Assembly (NCBI GenBank): GCA_946222005.1
Contig: CAMIHP010000009.1
Location: forward strand, 1-31,065
Origin: an uncultured Candidatus Saccharibacteria bacterium
GTDB taxonomy: Bacteria; Patescibacteriota; Saccharimonadia; Saccharimonadales; Saccharimonadaceae
Direction: 5' to 3'
Length of the DNA: 31,065 nucleotides
The notes under the pieces: generated by a model
Told to the model about the DNA's origin: nothing
The model's database searches: none
Seen by the model: only the letters and a program-made list of their open reading frames with translations
Part shown: one piece after another, positions 24,139 through 31,065 of the stretch
How the letters are laid out: each line of letters begins with the position of its first letter
Numbering within the stretch: the stretch's first letter is position 1
Program-made: the position numbers and the translations under genes

Positions 24139-24241
24139 AGACGTAAAGAAAAGGGTTAGCATACCAAGAGAAGCCAGTGTCTTGAGATTCATACCCAACT
24201 GCCGCTTCCCTCTTTACGTCTGCGGGGCCTCCTGGTACAAT
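24139..24241 (+). promoter_or_regulatory. ATP synthase operon promoter with 11-bp inverted repeat
   Basis: TTTACG (24213-24218), 17-base spacer, TACAAT (24236-24241) with an extended TGG, then 8 bases to the first ATG: leaderless. The -35 lies inside TCTTTACGTCT (24211-24221), the right arm of a perfect inverted repeat whose left arm AGACGTAAAGA is at 24139-24149. The arms are 61 bases apart, suitable for a regulator binding two half-sites or for a long hairpin upstream of the promoter. Confidence 0.6.
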
Positions 24242-24249
24242 AAGGCCAT

Positions 24250-24495
24250 ATGAGTACGGAGTCTCGTGAGAATGCCCGCTCGCACGGTAGCCAAGTGGTT
24301 AGTGTGCTGTGGCGTACCCTACTTGGGACAACCTGGCGAATGGCGGTGCCAACTGTTGGGTTGTTTTTGCTCGGAGTCTGGGCAGACCGGCAGTTTGCAA
24401 CTAAGCCATGGTTGATGTTTGCTGGCTTGGTGGTCGGCATCGCTCTTGCAGCGGGGCTCATTACGCACCAAATTAAGGGAGGTCATCGCACATGA
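24250..24495 (+). CDS. AtpZ/AtpI-like small membrane protein
   Basis: An 81-residue protein with two membrane helices at about 31-46 (MAVPTVGLFLLGVWAD) and 55-73 (LMFAGLVVGIALAAGLIT). The sequence between them, DRQFATKPWLMFAGLVVGIA, matches the DRxxgTkPw...G pattern of AtpZ/AtpI-type proteins encoded at the head of many F-type ATP synthase operons. Members are linked to assembly of the c-ring or to ion transport. It is the first gene of the operon and leaderless. Its stop overlaps the atpB start (ATGA), indicating coupled translation. Confidence 0.8.
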   Translation: MSTESRENARSHGSQVVSVLWRTLLGTTWRMAVPTVGLFLLGVWADRQFATKPWLMFAGLVVGIALAAGLITHQIKGGHRT

Positions 24496-25322
24496 TGTTT
24501 TTTGCGGCAGTGCCACACATCTCAGTCAAGGCAGACGAGGTGTTTTCGATCGCTGGCTGGCCAATTACTAATGCCAATCTCGTTGGTCTGCTGGGCCTCA
24601 TCGTCTTGGCTTGGCTCATGTTCCGCACACGGGCAGCGGTACTGGGCAAGAAGAAGGCGAATTTTGCAACTCGCTTGACTGTTTGGTGCTTTGAGGGGTT
24701 GTACAATACCGTTGGGCAGGTCATCCCCAGCAAGAAATGGACGCGGCGTGTTGCCCCACTCGTCATTACAATGTTTTTCTTTATTGCGGCGCAATATTGG
24801 CTCGGGTTATTACCAGTTGTTGGGCCAGTGATGGTTGGCCATACACCACTATTCCGGGGCCAAAATGCCGATCTTAACATGACCTTTGCCCTCGCGGCCG
24901 TTACGATTGTTATGGCGCAGGTATACGCAGCCCGCGAGCTCGGCTTTGTGGGCAATCTCAAGCGGTATTTTGTTAACCCACTGCGCGATCCGATCATGTC
25001 CTTTGTCGGGATTCTCGAGATTGTGGCAGAGTTCTCACGCTTGCTGAGCCTGTCCTTCCGTCTGTTTGGTAATGTGCTCGCGGGTGAGATTTTGATCGCG
25101 ATGATCGCTTACCTCACTCAGGCGGCAATGCCAGCGGTGTTGCAACCATTCTATATCTTTGAACTATTTGTTGGTGGCATTCAGGCCTATATCTTCTTTA
25201 TGCTTTCAACCGTGTTTATTTCACTCGGATTGGCGCATCACGGCGGTGATGAGGAAAAAGATACGCACTCAAGCACCTCGACTTCTTCAGACGCGAACCT
25301 CGTGACCGAAGGAGCAAAATAA
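24492..25322 (+). CDS. atpB: F0F1 ATP synthase subunit a
   Basis: Forms the proton half-channels next to the c-ring. The 276 residues are normal length. Several membrane helices are visible (NLVGLLGLIVLAWLMF, LVITMFFFIAAQYWLGLLP, MTFALAAVTIVMAQVYA, IFELFVGGIQAYIFFMLSTVFISLGL). The key helix reads LSLSFRLFGNVLAGEILIAMIAYL, containing the essential Arg of RLFGN. The C-terminus has an additional hydrophilic His/Ser/Thr-rich tail (HHGGDEEKDTHSS). GGGAGG lies before the ATG, in the coding end of the preceding gene. Confidence 0.96.
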   Translation: MMFFAAVPHISVKADEVFSIAGWPITNANLVGLLGLIVLAWLMFRTRAAVLGKKKANFATRLTVWCFEGLYNTVGQVIPSKKWTRRVAPLVITMFFFIAAQYWLGLLPVVGPVMVGHTPLFRGQNADLNMTFALAAVTIVMAQVYAARELGFVGNLKRYFVNPLRDPIMSFVGILEIVAEFSRLLSLSFRLFGNVLAGEILIAMIAYLTQAAMPAVLQPFYIFELFVGGIQAYIFFMLSTVFISLGLAHHGGDEEKDTHSSTSTSSDANLVTEGAK

Positions 25323-25354
25323 CATTGGTAACAACTAAATAAGGAGAAATAATT

Positions 25355-25567
25355 ATGAAAGACATCGCATTTACCCTGACGTATGCTATTCCAGGGGCAT
25401 TTGCTGCGATTGGGTGTGGCTGGATCGGTGCCAGCGCTATGAAGGCAGCTGGTCGCAACCCAGAAAAGATTAATGACCTACGCACCATGATGATCCTTGG
25501 TATCTCGTTTATCGATGCTTTGGCTATCATTGGTTTTGTGGCCGCGATCGTCGGCAAGGTGATGTAA
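25355..25567 (+). CDS. atpE: F0F1 ATP synthase subunit c
   Basis: The 70-residue hairpin forms the rotor ring. Helix 1 is IPGAFAAIGCGWIGASAMKAA, the polar loop is GRNPEK, and helix 2 is MMILGISFIDALAIIGFVAAIVG. The ion-binding carboxylate is Asp (SFIDAL), as in E. coli, and the Gln of helix 1 that marks Na+ types (GxGxGQ) is absent (GCGWIGAS). The ring is therefore probably proton-driven. AAGGAG lies 9 bases before the ATG. Confidence 0.96.
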   Translation: MKDIAFTLTYAIPGAFAAIGCGWIGASAMKAAGRNPEKINDLRTMMILGISFIDALAIIGFVAAIVGKVM

Positions 25568-25580
25568 GGAGTTCGCACTC

Positions 25581-26129
25581 GTGAATACCCTGCACTATTT
25601 TGCATCGACAGAGGCGGGTGGTGGCGATTTGTTCTCGTCGCTTGGTCTTGATTGGCAGCTGTTTGTCCTGCAAATGGTGGCATTTGTGGTGCTGCTCTTG
25701 GTCTTGAAGAAGTGGGTCTATCCACCACTGCTCGACATGCTCGACCAGCGCGACGCAAAGATTCGTGATGGCCTCAAAGCAGCTGAAAAAGCGCAAAAGG
25801 CGGCTGACGAGACCGAGGAGCGCACTGCTGCAATGCTCAAGAAAGCTCGCCACGAGTCGCAAGAAATTGTGACCGCTGCCAAAACTGAGGCAGCGAGCAT
25901 GGTAAGCGATGCCAAAGACGACGCCCACACGCAGGCCGAGCGCATCTTGGAATCGGCTCGCACCCAGACGCAGACAGAGTTGGCTGAAGCCAAGCGGGCA
26001 CTGCGCCGTGAGATGGTCGACATGGTCGTCGAGGCAACGCGTGCAGTGACGGCCGAGACTGTTGACGCGTCGAAGGATCGCCAGCTGATTGAGAAGCATC
26101 TGACTAAGCTTGACAAGGAGCAGCGCTGA
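25581..26129 (+). CDS. atpF: F0F1 ATP synthase subunit b
   Basis: Peripheral stalk subunit of 182 residues. The membrane helix lies at about 25-45 (WQLFVLQMVAFVVLLLVLKKW), followed by the conserved VYPPLLDMLDQRDAKIRDGLKAAE. A long charged helix reaches the C-terminus (EERTAAMLKKARHESQEIV, DDAHTQAERILESART, LRREMVDMVVEATRAV). The start codon is GTG with TAAGGAG about 10 bases upstream. The TGA stop overlaps the atpH ATG (TGATG). Confidence 0.94.
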   Translation: MNTLHYFASTEAGGGDLFSSLGLDWQLFVLQMVAFVVLLLVLKKWVYPPLLDMLDQRDAKIRDGLKAAEKAQKAADETEERTAAMLKKARHESQEIVTAAKTEAASMVSDAKDDAHTQAERILESARTQTQTELAEAKRALRREMVDMVVEATRAVTAETVDASKDRQLIEKHLTKLDKEQR

Positions 26130-26539
26130 TGGCGGCCGGTTTTTCGCGCCGCCGCCTCGCTGCGTATGTTGCTGAGCAGATTGCTGCTGGTGCTGAGGTG
26201 TCTGCCTTGCTGTGGCAAGTTGCCGCCTATCTTATTGACACCCGTGCAACGCGCGATGTCGATGTGGTGGCAGCAACAATTGAGGAAGCGCTAGCTGAGC
26301 GTGGCATCGTTGTCGCTGAGGTCACGACGGCACATGCACTGTCGACTGCCTTGCAAAAGCAGCTCAAGACAGAGGTCACGGCACTTGCTGAGCAGAGTGG
26401 CACTGCGCCAGTTACGTCAGTACAGCTCCGCCAGGTTGTCGATCCGTCGGTGATTGGCGGCGTGAAGATCGCTCTGCCGGGCCAGCACTATGATGGCACT
26501 ATCCAACACAAACTAACCGCCCTTGCGGGCACGAAATAA
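26129..26539 (+). CDS. atpH: F0F1 ATP synthase subunit delta, short
   Basis: Links the b stalk to the top of F1. The C-terminal part carries the family signature TSVQLRQVVDPSVIGGVKIALPGQHYDGTIQHKLTAL. The protein has 136 residues against about 175-185 in most bacteria. The N-terminal helical domain, which binds the tip of subunit alpha, seems reduced (SRRRLAAYVAEQIAAGAEVSALLWQVAAYLIDT). Whether this is normal for the lineage or a real loss cannot be told here. Translation is coupled to atpF. Confidence 0.9.
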   Translation: MAAGFSRRRLAAYVAEQIAAGAEVSALLWQVAAYLIDTRATRDVDVVAATIEEALAERGIVVAEVTTAHALSTALQKQLKTEVTALAEQSGTAPVTSVQLRQVVDPSVIGGVKIALPGQHYDGTIQHKLTALAGTK

Positions 26540-26551
26540 GAGGAATTATAC

Positions 26552-28087
26552 ATGGCTGAAACAACGGTTACAGAGTTGTCCGAGAGCTTGCGGCAAGCGA
26601 TCGCAGGCCTGGAAGCCTCTGAAGGGCTAGAGCAGGTCGGTATCGTGACCCGAGTGGGTGATGGTGTGGCCTGGGTACATGGCTTGCGCCACGCTGGCTA
26701 TAGCGAGGTGCTCGAGATCGAGACCAAAACAGGTGTCGTTGAGGCATTTGCCCTCAACCTGATGGAAGATGAAATTGGTGCTGTGCTGCTTGGCAGCGAC
26801 CAAGGTGTGGCTGCTGGTGACCGCGTTAAGCTCAAGGGCGAGGTCCTGAGTGTGCCGGTTGGCGAGGAGTTGCTTGGCCGCGTGGTGAACCCACTCGGTG
26901 AGCCGCTTGATGGTGGCCCAGCTATTACTACCACGCAGCGCGGCCTCGTAGAACGTGAGGCGATTGGTGTGATGGGCCGCAAGAGCGTGCACGAGCCACT
27001 GATGACTGGTATTATGAGCATCGATGCGATGTTCCCGATTGGCCGTGGCCAGCGCGAGCTCATCATTGGCGATCGCCAGACCGGTAAGACGGCAATCGCA
27101 CTCGACACAATGATCAACCAAGCGCGTCAAAAGACTGGCGTGGTCAATGTCTACGTTGCGGTTGGGCAGAAGCTGAGCAAGATTGCTCGCTTGGTCGAGC
27201 GCCTCAAAGAGGAAGGTGTGATGGATCAGACCATCGTGGTAGCAACCAGCCCAAGCGACCCAGCTTCCCTGCTCTATCTCGCGCCATACGCCGGCACTGC
27301 CATGGGTGAGTACTTCCGCGACAACAGTGGCCATGCTTTGATGATCTACGACGACCTCACCAAGCACGCCGTCGCCTACCGCCAGATGAGCTTGCTGCTG
27401 CGTCGCCCACCAGGGCGCGAGGCCTTTCCAGGTGATGTGTTCTATTTGCACAGCCGCCTACTCGAGCGCAGTGCTAAGCTCAGTGATGAGCTTGGGGCAG
27501 GTTCGCTCACTGCTCTGCCAATCATTGAGACCCAGGCGGGCGATATCTCCGCTTATATCCCCACCAACGTGATTTCCATCACCGACGGGCAGATCTTTAT
27601 GGAGACAGATCTCTTCTACCAGGGTATTCGCCCGGCCATTAGTGCTGGTCTCTCGGTGTCGCGTGTTGGTGGTGCCGCCCAGACCAAGGCGCTCAAGAGT
27701 GTTAGCGGTAACCTCAAGCTTGGCCTCAGCCAGTTCCGCGAGTTGGCAAGCTTTGCTCAGTTTGGAAGCGACCTTGATGCTGAGACCAAGGCACAGATTG
27801 GCCGTGGTCAGCGCCTGACAGAGCTTCTCAAACAGCCACAATACCAGCCAATGAGTGTCTGGGAGCAGGTGGTGAGCATTGTGGCGGTGAGCCAAGGCTA
27901 CTTCGACACCGTGCCAGCCACAAAGATCAAAGCCGCGCAAGATGCTCTGCTGAGTCGTCTCTGGGCCGAGGCTAAGGAACAAATGCGCACTCTTAATAAG
28001 GGTGACCAGAAGTTCGGTGCTGATGAAAAGCTCACCCACTTGATAGAATCAACCGCGGGCGAAATTGCCAAGGAATTTGCGGAGTAA
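26552..28087 (+). CDS. atpA: F0F1 ATP synthase subunit alpha
   Basis: Non-catalytic nucleotide-binding subunit of F1, with 511 residues as expected. The P-loop is GDRQTGKT at 173-180. The region PSDPASLLYLAPYAGTAMGEYFRD and the family signature PGREAFPGDVFYLHSRLLERSAKL are intact. The arginine-finger segment SVSRVGGAAQ places Arg at about 371. GAGG lies before the ATG. It follows atpH by 12 bases. Confidence 0.98.
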   Translation: MAETTVTELSESLRQAIAGLEASEGLEQVGIVTRVGDGVAWVHGLRHAGYSEVLEIETKTGVVEAFALNLMEDEIGAVLLGSDQGVAAGDRVKLKGEVLSVPVGEELLGRVVNPLGEPLDGGPAITTTQRGLVEREAIGVMGRKSVHEPLMTGIMSIDAMFPIGRGQRELIIGDRQTGKTAIALDTMINQARQKTGVVNVYVAVGQKLSKIARLVERLKEEGVMDQTIVVATSPSDPASLLYLAPYAGTAMGEYFRDNSGHALMIYDDLTKHAVAYRQMSLLLRRPPGREAFPGDVFYLHSRLLERSAKLSDELGAGSLTALPIIETQAGDISAYIPTNVISITDGQIFMETDLFYQGIRPAISAGLSVSRVGGAAQTKALKSVSGNLKLGLSQFRELASFAQFGSDLDAETKAQIGRGQRLTELLKQPQYQPMSVWEQVVSIVAVSQGYFDTVPATKIKAAQDALLSRLWAEAKEQMRTLNKGDQKFGADEKLTHLIESTAGEIAKEFAE

Positions 28088-28102
28088 GCAACGGAGGTCG
28101 CT

Positions 28103-28990
28103 ATGCCCAATACGCAACAGCTCAAAGCACGGATTCGCTCGGTTAAGAGTACCAAGCAGATCACCAAGGCAATGCAAATGGTGGCAGCGAGCAAGATGCG
28201 CCGCGCCCAAGATGCAAGTCGCACCACAGCGCCATATACCACGGCAGCACGTGGCCTCTTGCGCTACCTCTCGCGCCAGGGTGCGACCGACGATCACCCC
28301 CTGTTTGCTCAGCGCGCAGTCAAGCGTCGCTTGATCATCGTCATTGCCGCCGATAAAGGATTGGCTGGCGCCTACAACAGCAACGTCCTTAAGCGCTATG
28401 TCCAGCTCCTGCGCGATGACGATGCAGCCGGGATCGACAACACTACCATTGCGGTGGGGCGCAAGGCAGCGCAGTTTGTTGCTCGCCTTAAGGATACGCA
28501 GGTGGTTGGGGTGTACGAGGATGTGCCGGATCGCCCAACTGGGCCAGCCTTCCGGGCAATTCTCGACACTGCGCACGATATGTTTGTGAGCAAGCAGGTC
28601 GATGCGGTCGACGTCGTATTTACCCGCTTTTATAGCAGTATGACGCAGCATCCTGATACGATCCACCTCTTGCCCGCTGGCCTTGATGCCGAGCAGCTCG
28701 ATGCGGTGGATGACGATGAGGCAATCCCAGATGATGAAGCACTTTTCGAGCCAAGCCCGCAAGCAGTGCTCGACACCATCGCCGCACGCATGGTCAGTGC
28801 CCGGCTCTACCAAGCCCTGCTTGATGCCCGAGCGAGCGAGCACAGCCAGCGCATGCTTGCCATGAAGAATGCCACTGATAACGCTACTAGCCTTGTCGAT
28901 GACCTAACACTCGAGATGAACAAACAGCGCCAAGGTGCTATCACGCAAGAGCTGACCGAGATCAGCGCTGGTGTGGAGGCAATGGGATGA
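28103..28990 (+). CDS. atpG: F0F1 ATP synthase subunit gamma
   Basis: Central rotor shaft with 295 residues. The N-terminal coiled-coil helix is typical: TQQLKARIRSVKSTKQITKAMQMVAASKMRRAQD. The globular middle has RLIIVIAADKGLAGAYNSNV. The C-terminal helix is conserved: EHSQRMLAMKNATDNATSLVDDLTLEMNKQRQGAITQELTEISAG. GGAGG lies about 8 bases before the ATG. The TGA stop overlaps the ATG of the next gene (ATGA). Confidence 0.97.
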   Translation: MPNTQQLKARIRSVKSTKQITKAMQMVAASKMRRAQDASRTTAPYTTAARGLLRYLSRQGATDDHPLFAQRAVKRRLIIVIAADKGLAGAYNSNVLKRYVQLLRDDDAAGIDNTTIAVGRKAAQFVARLKDTQVVGVYEDVPDRPTGPAFRAILDTAHDMFVSKQVDAVDVVFTRFYSSMTQHPDTIHLLPAGLDAEQLDAVDDDEAIPDDEALFEPSPQAVLDTIAARMVSARLYQALLDARASEHSQRMLAMKNATDNATSLVDDLTLEMNKQRQGAITQELTEISAGVEAMG

Positions 28991-29499
28991 AACACTACGG
29001 GCGTATTGTAATGGCTGCACTTGCCATGTATGCGCTCGTGTGTGCGGTGTTGCTTCTTGTGGGTGGTGCTCAGATGCTGTCTGCCGGCCAGGGTGAGGGG
29101 CTGCTTCTTGGCCTTGCGCTGATGTTGCCGTTTGCTCTCGGTGGACTGTGGTATTGGCGGTATGGCCAGCGGCACAGTGCGAGCTTTGTGAGTATTACCA
29201 CTGGCCTATTAGTCGTGATTTGTGCTGGACTTGGCTCATATGTTGCAGGCTTTCTTACATCCTTTGCTGTGCATGGTGTGGAGGCGCAGGCTAGTGATGT
29301 TGCTCGCCTGGCCTGGCCGGCTCAGCCTATTATGGCGTGTGCTGAGCTGCCAGTCGTCAGTAGTCTCTTGCCATATGTGCCAATTGTGATATTGCTAGCT
29401 TACTGCGGTGTTGCAGCCCGTGATACTGTGCGATATATACAGAAGCATCGTACCAAGACGCCAGATAGCCATAATAATCTGCAAGTAAAGAAAGTATAA
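28987..29499 (+). CDS. Unknown four-helix membrane protein inside the atp operon
   Basis: A 170-residue protein not part of the usual ATP synthase gene set. Four hydrophobic segments are seen: about 7-28 (IVMAALAMYALVCAVLLLVG), 38-57 (GLLLGLALMLPFALGGLWYW), 68-92 (VSITTGLLVVICAGLGSYVAGFLT) and 125-145 (LLPYVPIVILLAYCGVAARD). A basic, polar C-terminus follows (IQKHRTKTPDSHNN). Its ATG overlaps the atpG stop by 4 bases, so it is translated with the operon, and it lies 24 bases before atpD. I know no family for it. A role in ATP synthase assembly or membrane coupling is inferred only from position. Confidence 0.85.
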   Translation: MKHYGRIVMAALAMYALVCAVLLLVGGAQMLSAGQGEGLLLGLALMLPFALGGLWYWRYGQRHSASFVSITTGLLVVICAGLGSYVAGFLTSFAVHGVEAQASDVARLAWPAQPIMACAELPVVSSLLPYVPIVILLAYCGVAARDTVRYIQKHRTKTPDSHNNLQVKKV

Positions 29500-29523
29500 T
29501 GAAATGATCGAGAGGAGAAATGA

Positions 29524-30903
29524 ATGAGTAAAAACCAAGGAAAAATCATCCAGATCATGGGTGTGGTGGTGGATGTCGAGTTCGACCGCGAGGTGGAGCT
29601 GCCAGCTATCTACGACGCCCTGCATGTCGAGCGTGATGGCCAGACGCTGACGCTTGAAGTGGCACAGCACCTTGATGAGCAAACGGTGCGGACTATCAGT
29701 CTGCAATCGACCGACGGCCTCAAGCGTGGCCAGTCAGTAATTGCAACTGGTGCACCGATCCGCGTACCTGTGGGCGAAGCAACGCAGGGGCGGATGTTTA
29801 ATGTGGTGGGTGAACCGATTGACGGCGAGCCAGTAGCCGATGATGCGCAGCGTGCGCCCATCCATGCTGAGCCCCCTGCCCTCACCGAGCAGTCCAACAA
29901 GACCGAGATCCTTGAGACCGGTATCAAGGTGATCGACCTCATTGCGCCACTCACCAAGGGTGGTAAGGCTGGGCTCTTTGCTGGTGCTGGTGTGGGTAAG
30001 ACCGTGCTCATCCAGGAGCTGATCAATAACATCGCGAAGTTCCACAGTGGTAACTCTGTCTTTGCTGGTGTGGGTGAGCGCACCCGTGAGGGTAACGACC
30101 TCTACCACGAGATGAAGGACGCTGGCGTGTTAGACAAGACCTCGCTCGTCTTCGGCCAGATGAACGAACCACCGGGGGCACGTTTGCGGGTGGCGCTTGC
30201 TGGCCTAGCAATGGCCGAAGCCTTCCGCGATGAAGGTAAGGATGTGCTGCTCTTCGTCGACAATATCTTCCGCTTTACGCAGGCTGGCGCTGAGGTGTCT
30301 GCCCTGCTGGGCCGTTTGCCAAGTGCGGTGGGCTACCAGCCGAACCTGCAGCAGGAGATGGGTGCGTTGCAAGAGCGTATTACCAGTACCAAGAAGGGCT
30401 CGATTACCTCTGTTCAGGCGGTGTATGTGCCAGCCGACGACCTGACCGACCCAGCGCCGGCTACAACCTTTGCTCACCTTGATGCGACCATCGTGATGAA
30501 CCGCGCCCTGACAGAGATTGGTATCTACCCGGCAGTGGACGTGCTCGACTCCAGCTCTAACTCACTCGACCCAGAGGTGGTTGGCGAGGAGCACTATCAG
30601 GTGGCTCGCGAAGTGCAGCGCGTCTTGCAGCAATATAAGGAATTGCAGGACATCATTGCTATCCTGGGTATGGAAGAGCTGAGCGACGACCAGAAGCAGA
30701 TCGTTGCCCGGGCACGCCGCCTGCAGCGCTTCTTGGCGCAGCCATTCCACGTTGCTGAGCAATTTACCGGCAACCCTGGCAGCTACTTCAAGCTCGCTGA
30801 CACCATCCGCGATGCCAAGGATATCCTGAGTGGCAAGTATGACGACAAGCCAGAGAACTGGTTCTACATGTCGCCAGTGCCACTGAGCGAGAAGCAAGAC
30901 TAG
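29524..30903 (+). CDS. atpD: F0F1 ATP synthase subunit beta
   Basis: Catalytic subunit with 459 residues, typical length. GAGVGKT at 154-160 is the P-loop. GERTREGNDLY includes the catalytic Glu, and PPGARLRVALAGLAMAEAFRDEG and VDNIFRFTQAGAEVSALLGRLPSAVGYQP are intact. PATTFAHLDATIVMNRALTEIGIYPAVDVLDSSS is the family signature. The DELSEED lever region reads EELSDDQ, conserving its acidic nature. A strong ribosome site (GAGGAG) precedes the ATG at 29524. It is the last gene of the operon: a terminator follows and no atpC is present. Confidence 0.98.
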   Translation: MSKNQGKIIQIMGVVVDVEFDREVELPAIYDALHVERDGQTLTLEVAQHLDEQTVRTISLQSTDGLKRGQSVIATGAPIRVPVGEATQGRMFNVVGEPIDGEPVADDAQRAPIHAEPPALTEQSNKTEILETGIKVIDLIAPLTKGGKAGLFAGAGVGKTVLIQELINNIAKFHSGNSVFAGVGERTREGNDLYHEMKDAGVLDKTSLVFGQMNEPPGARLRVALAGLAMAEAFRDEGKDVLLFVDNIFRFTQAGAEVSALLGRLPSAVGYQPNLQQEMGALQERITSTKKGSITSVQAVYVPADDLTDPAPATTFAHLDATIVMNRALTEIGIYPAVDVLDSSSNSLDPEVVGEEHYQVAREVQRVLQQYKELQDIIAILGMEELSDDQKQIVARARRLQRFLAQPFHVAEQFTGNPGSYFKLADTIRDAKDILSGKYDDKPENWFYMSPVPLSEKQD

Positions 30904-30927
30904 CGCTCCCTGCACATTCTTACACGG

Positions 30928-30970
30928 CAGCAGCCAACCGAGATATTCTCTCTGTGTTGGCTGCTGTTTT
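30928..30970 (+). terminator. Terminator of the ATP synthase operon
   Basis: CAGCAGCCAAC (30928-30938) pairs perfectly with GTTGGCTGCTG (30956-30966), followed by TTTTCTCTC. It begins 25 bases after the atpD stop. Confidence 0.92.
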
Positions 30971-31011
30971 CTCTCCCTATCCTCCCCTCATTTCCTTTCC
31001 TCCCTCCTCCC

Positions 31012-31043
31012 AACTATAGTACAAATCGATTTGTACTATAGTT
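31012..31043. repeat. Perfect 32-base palindrome
   Basis: AACTATAGTACAAATC followed immediately by its exact reverse complement, with no loop. It lies after a pyrimidine-rich stretch beyond the operon terminator. Symmetry without a spacer favours a dimeric-protein site or a cruciform over a transcription terminator; no T-run follows. Confidence 0.85.
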
Positions 31044-31065
31044 ACCCTGTTTTTCTCTGTTAGTG

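Noticed and set aside
62..30903. UGA recoded as glycine (as in Gracilibacteria/Absconditabacteria)
   Set aside because: Genes end properly at TGA, including overlapping TGA/ATG junctions in the atp operon, and no conserved protein needs read-through.
1..31065. CRISPR array, insertion sequence or prophage
   Set aside because: No regularly spaced repeats, transposase, integrase or phage structural genes are visible.

Overview
The window looks like chromosomal DNA from a small-genome member of the Candidate Phyla Radiation, most likely Candidatus Saccharibacteria (TM7). This rests on gene content (SmpB, a sortase with an LPxTG-type surface protein carrying Cys-bounded repeats, a complete-looking F0F1 core with an unusually short delta subunit, several surface proteins with no close familiar homologue). 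It does not rest on a marker phylogeny. TGA is used as a stop (for example in the first gene and in atpF and atpG), so the UGA=Gly code of Gracilibacteria/Absconditabacteria does not apply.

Layout. 62-1015 is an unknown membrane/coiled-coil protein, followed by tandem hairpins and a terminator shared with gltX (glutamyl-tRNA synthetase, minus). 2911-6071 is a divergent pair of single-pass surface proteins: one with a very long low-complexity cytosolic arm, one with a PEGA domain and probable beta-propeller. 6162-6276 is a nested inverted repeat with a TATAAT upstream, perhaps an RNA. 6589-10179 is a cell-wall anchoring module: a sortase with a long disordered N-terminal arm, tRNA-Leu(CAA), and a secreted PKD-domain protein ending in LPHTG. 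10237-11487 has no convincing gene. 11488-13575 holds an NnrD-like protein, a strong candidate small RNA with its own promoter and terminator (about 12480-12686, minus), and an exonuclease III-type nuclease. 13780-17432 is a more AT-rich block: an alpha/beta hydrolase and two GT4 glycosyltransferases that could make glycolipids. Then come smpB, a small unknown gene, an ABC-F ATPase, and a 754-residue pilin-like protein combining RCC1 repeats with a ricin-type lectin insert. After a glutaredoxin-like gene and a small basic protein, the window ends with the F0F1 ATP synthase operon (atpZ-like, atpB, E, F, H, A, G, an unknown four-helix membrane gene, atpD) and a strong terminator. No atpC follows.

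The most striking pattern is in the promoters. Many first genes start with an ATG only 6-8 bases after a TATAAT/TATACT/TACAAT box, usually with an extended TGn, and have no room for a Shine-Dalgarno site. Internal operon genes and the LPHTG protein do have clear Shine-Dalgarno sites. This suggests widespread leaderless transcription of first cistrons. Together the window encodes translation functions (gltX, smpB, tRNA, ABC-F), energy conversion (ATP synthase) and a large investment in surface display, as expected for an episymbiont.
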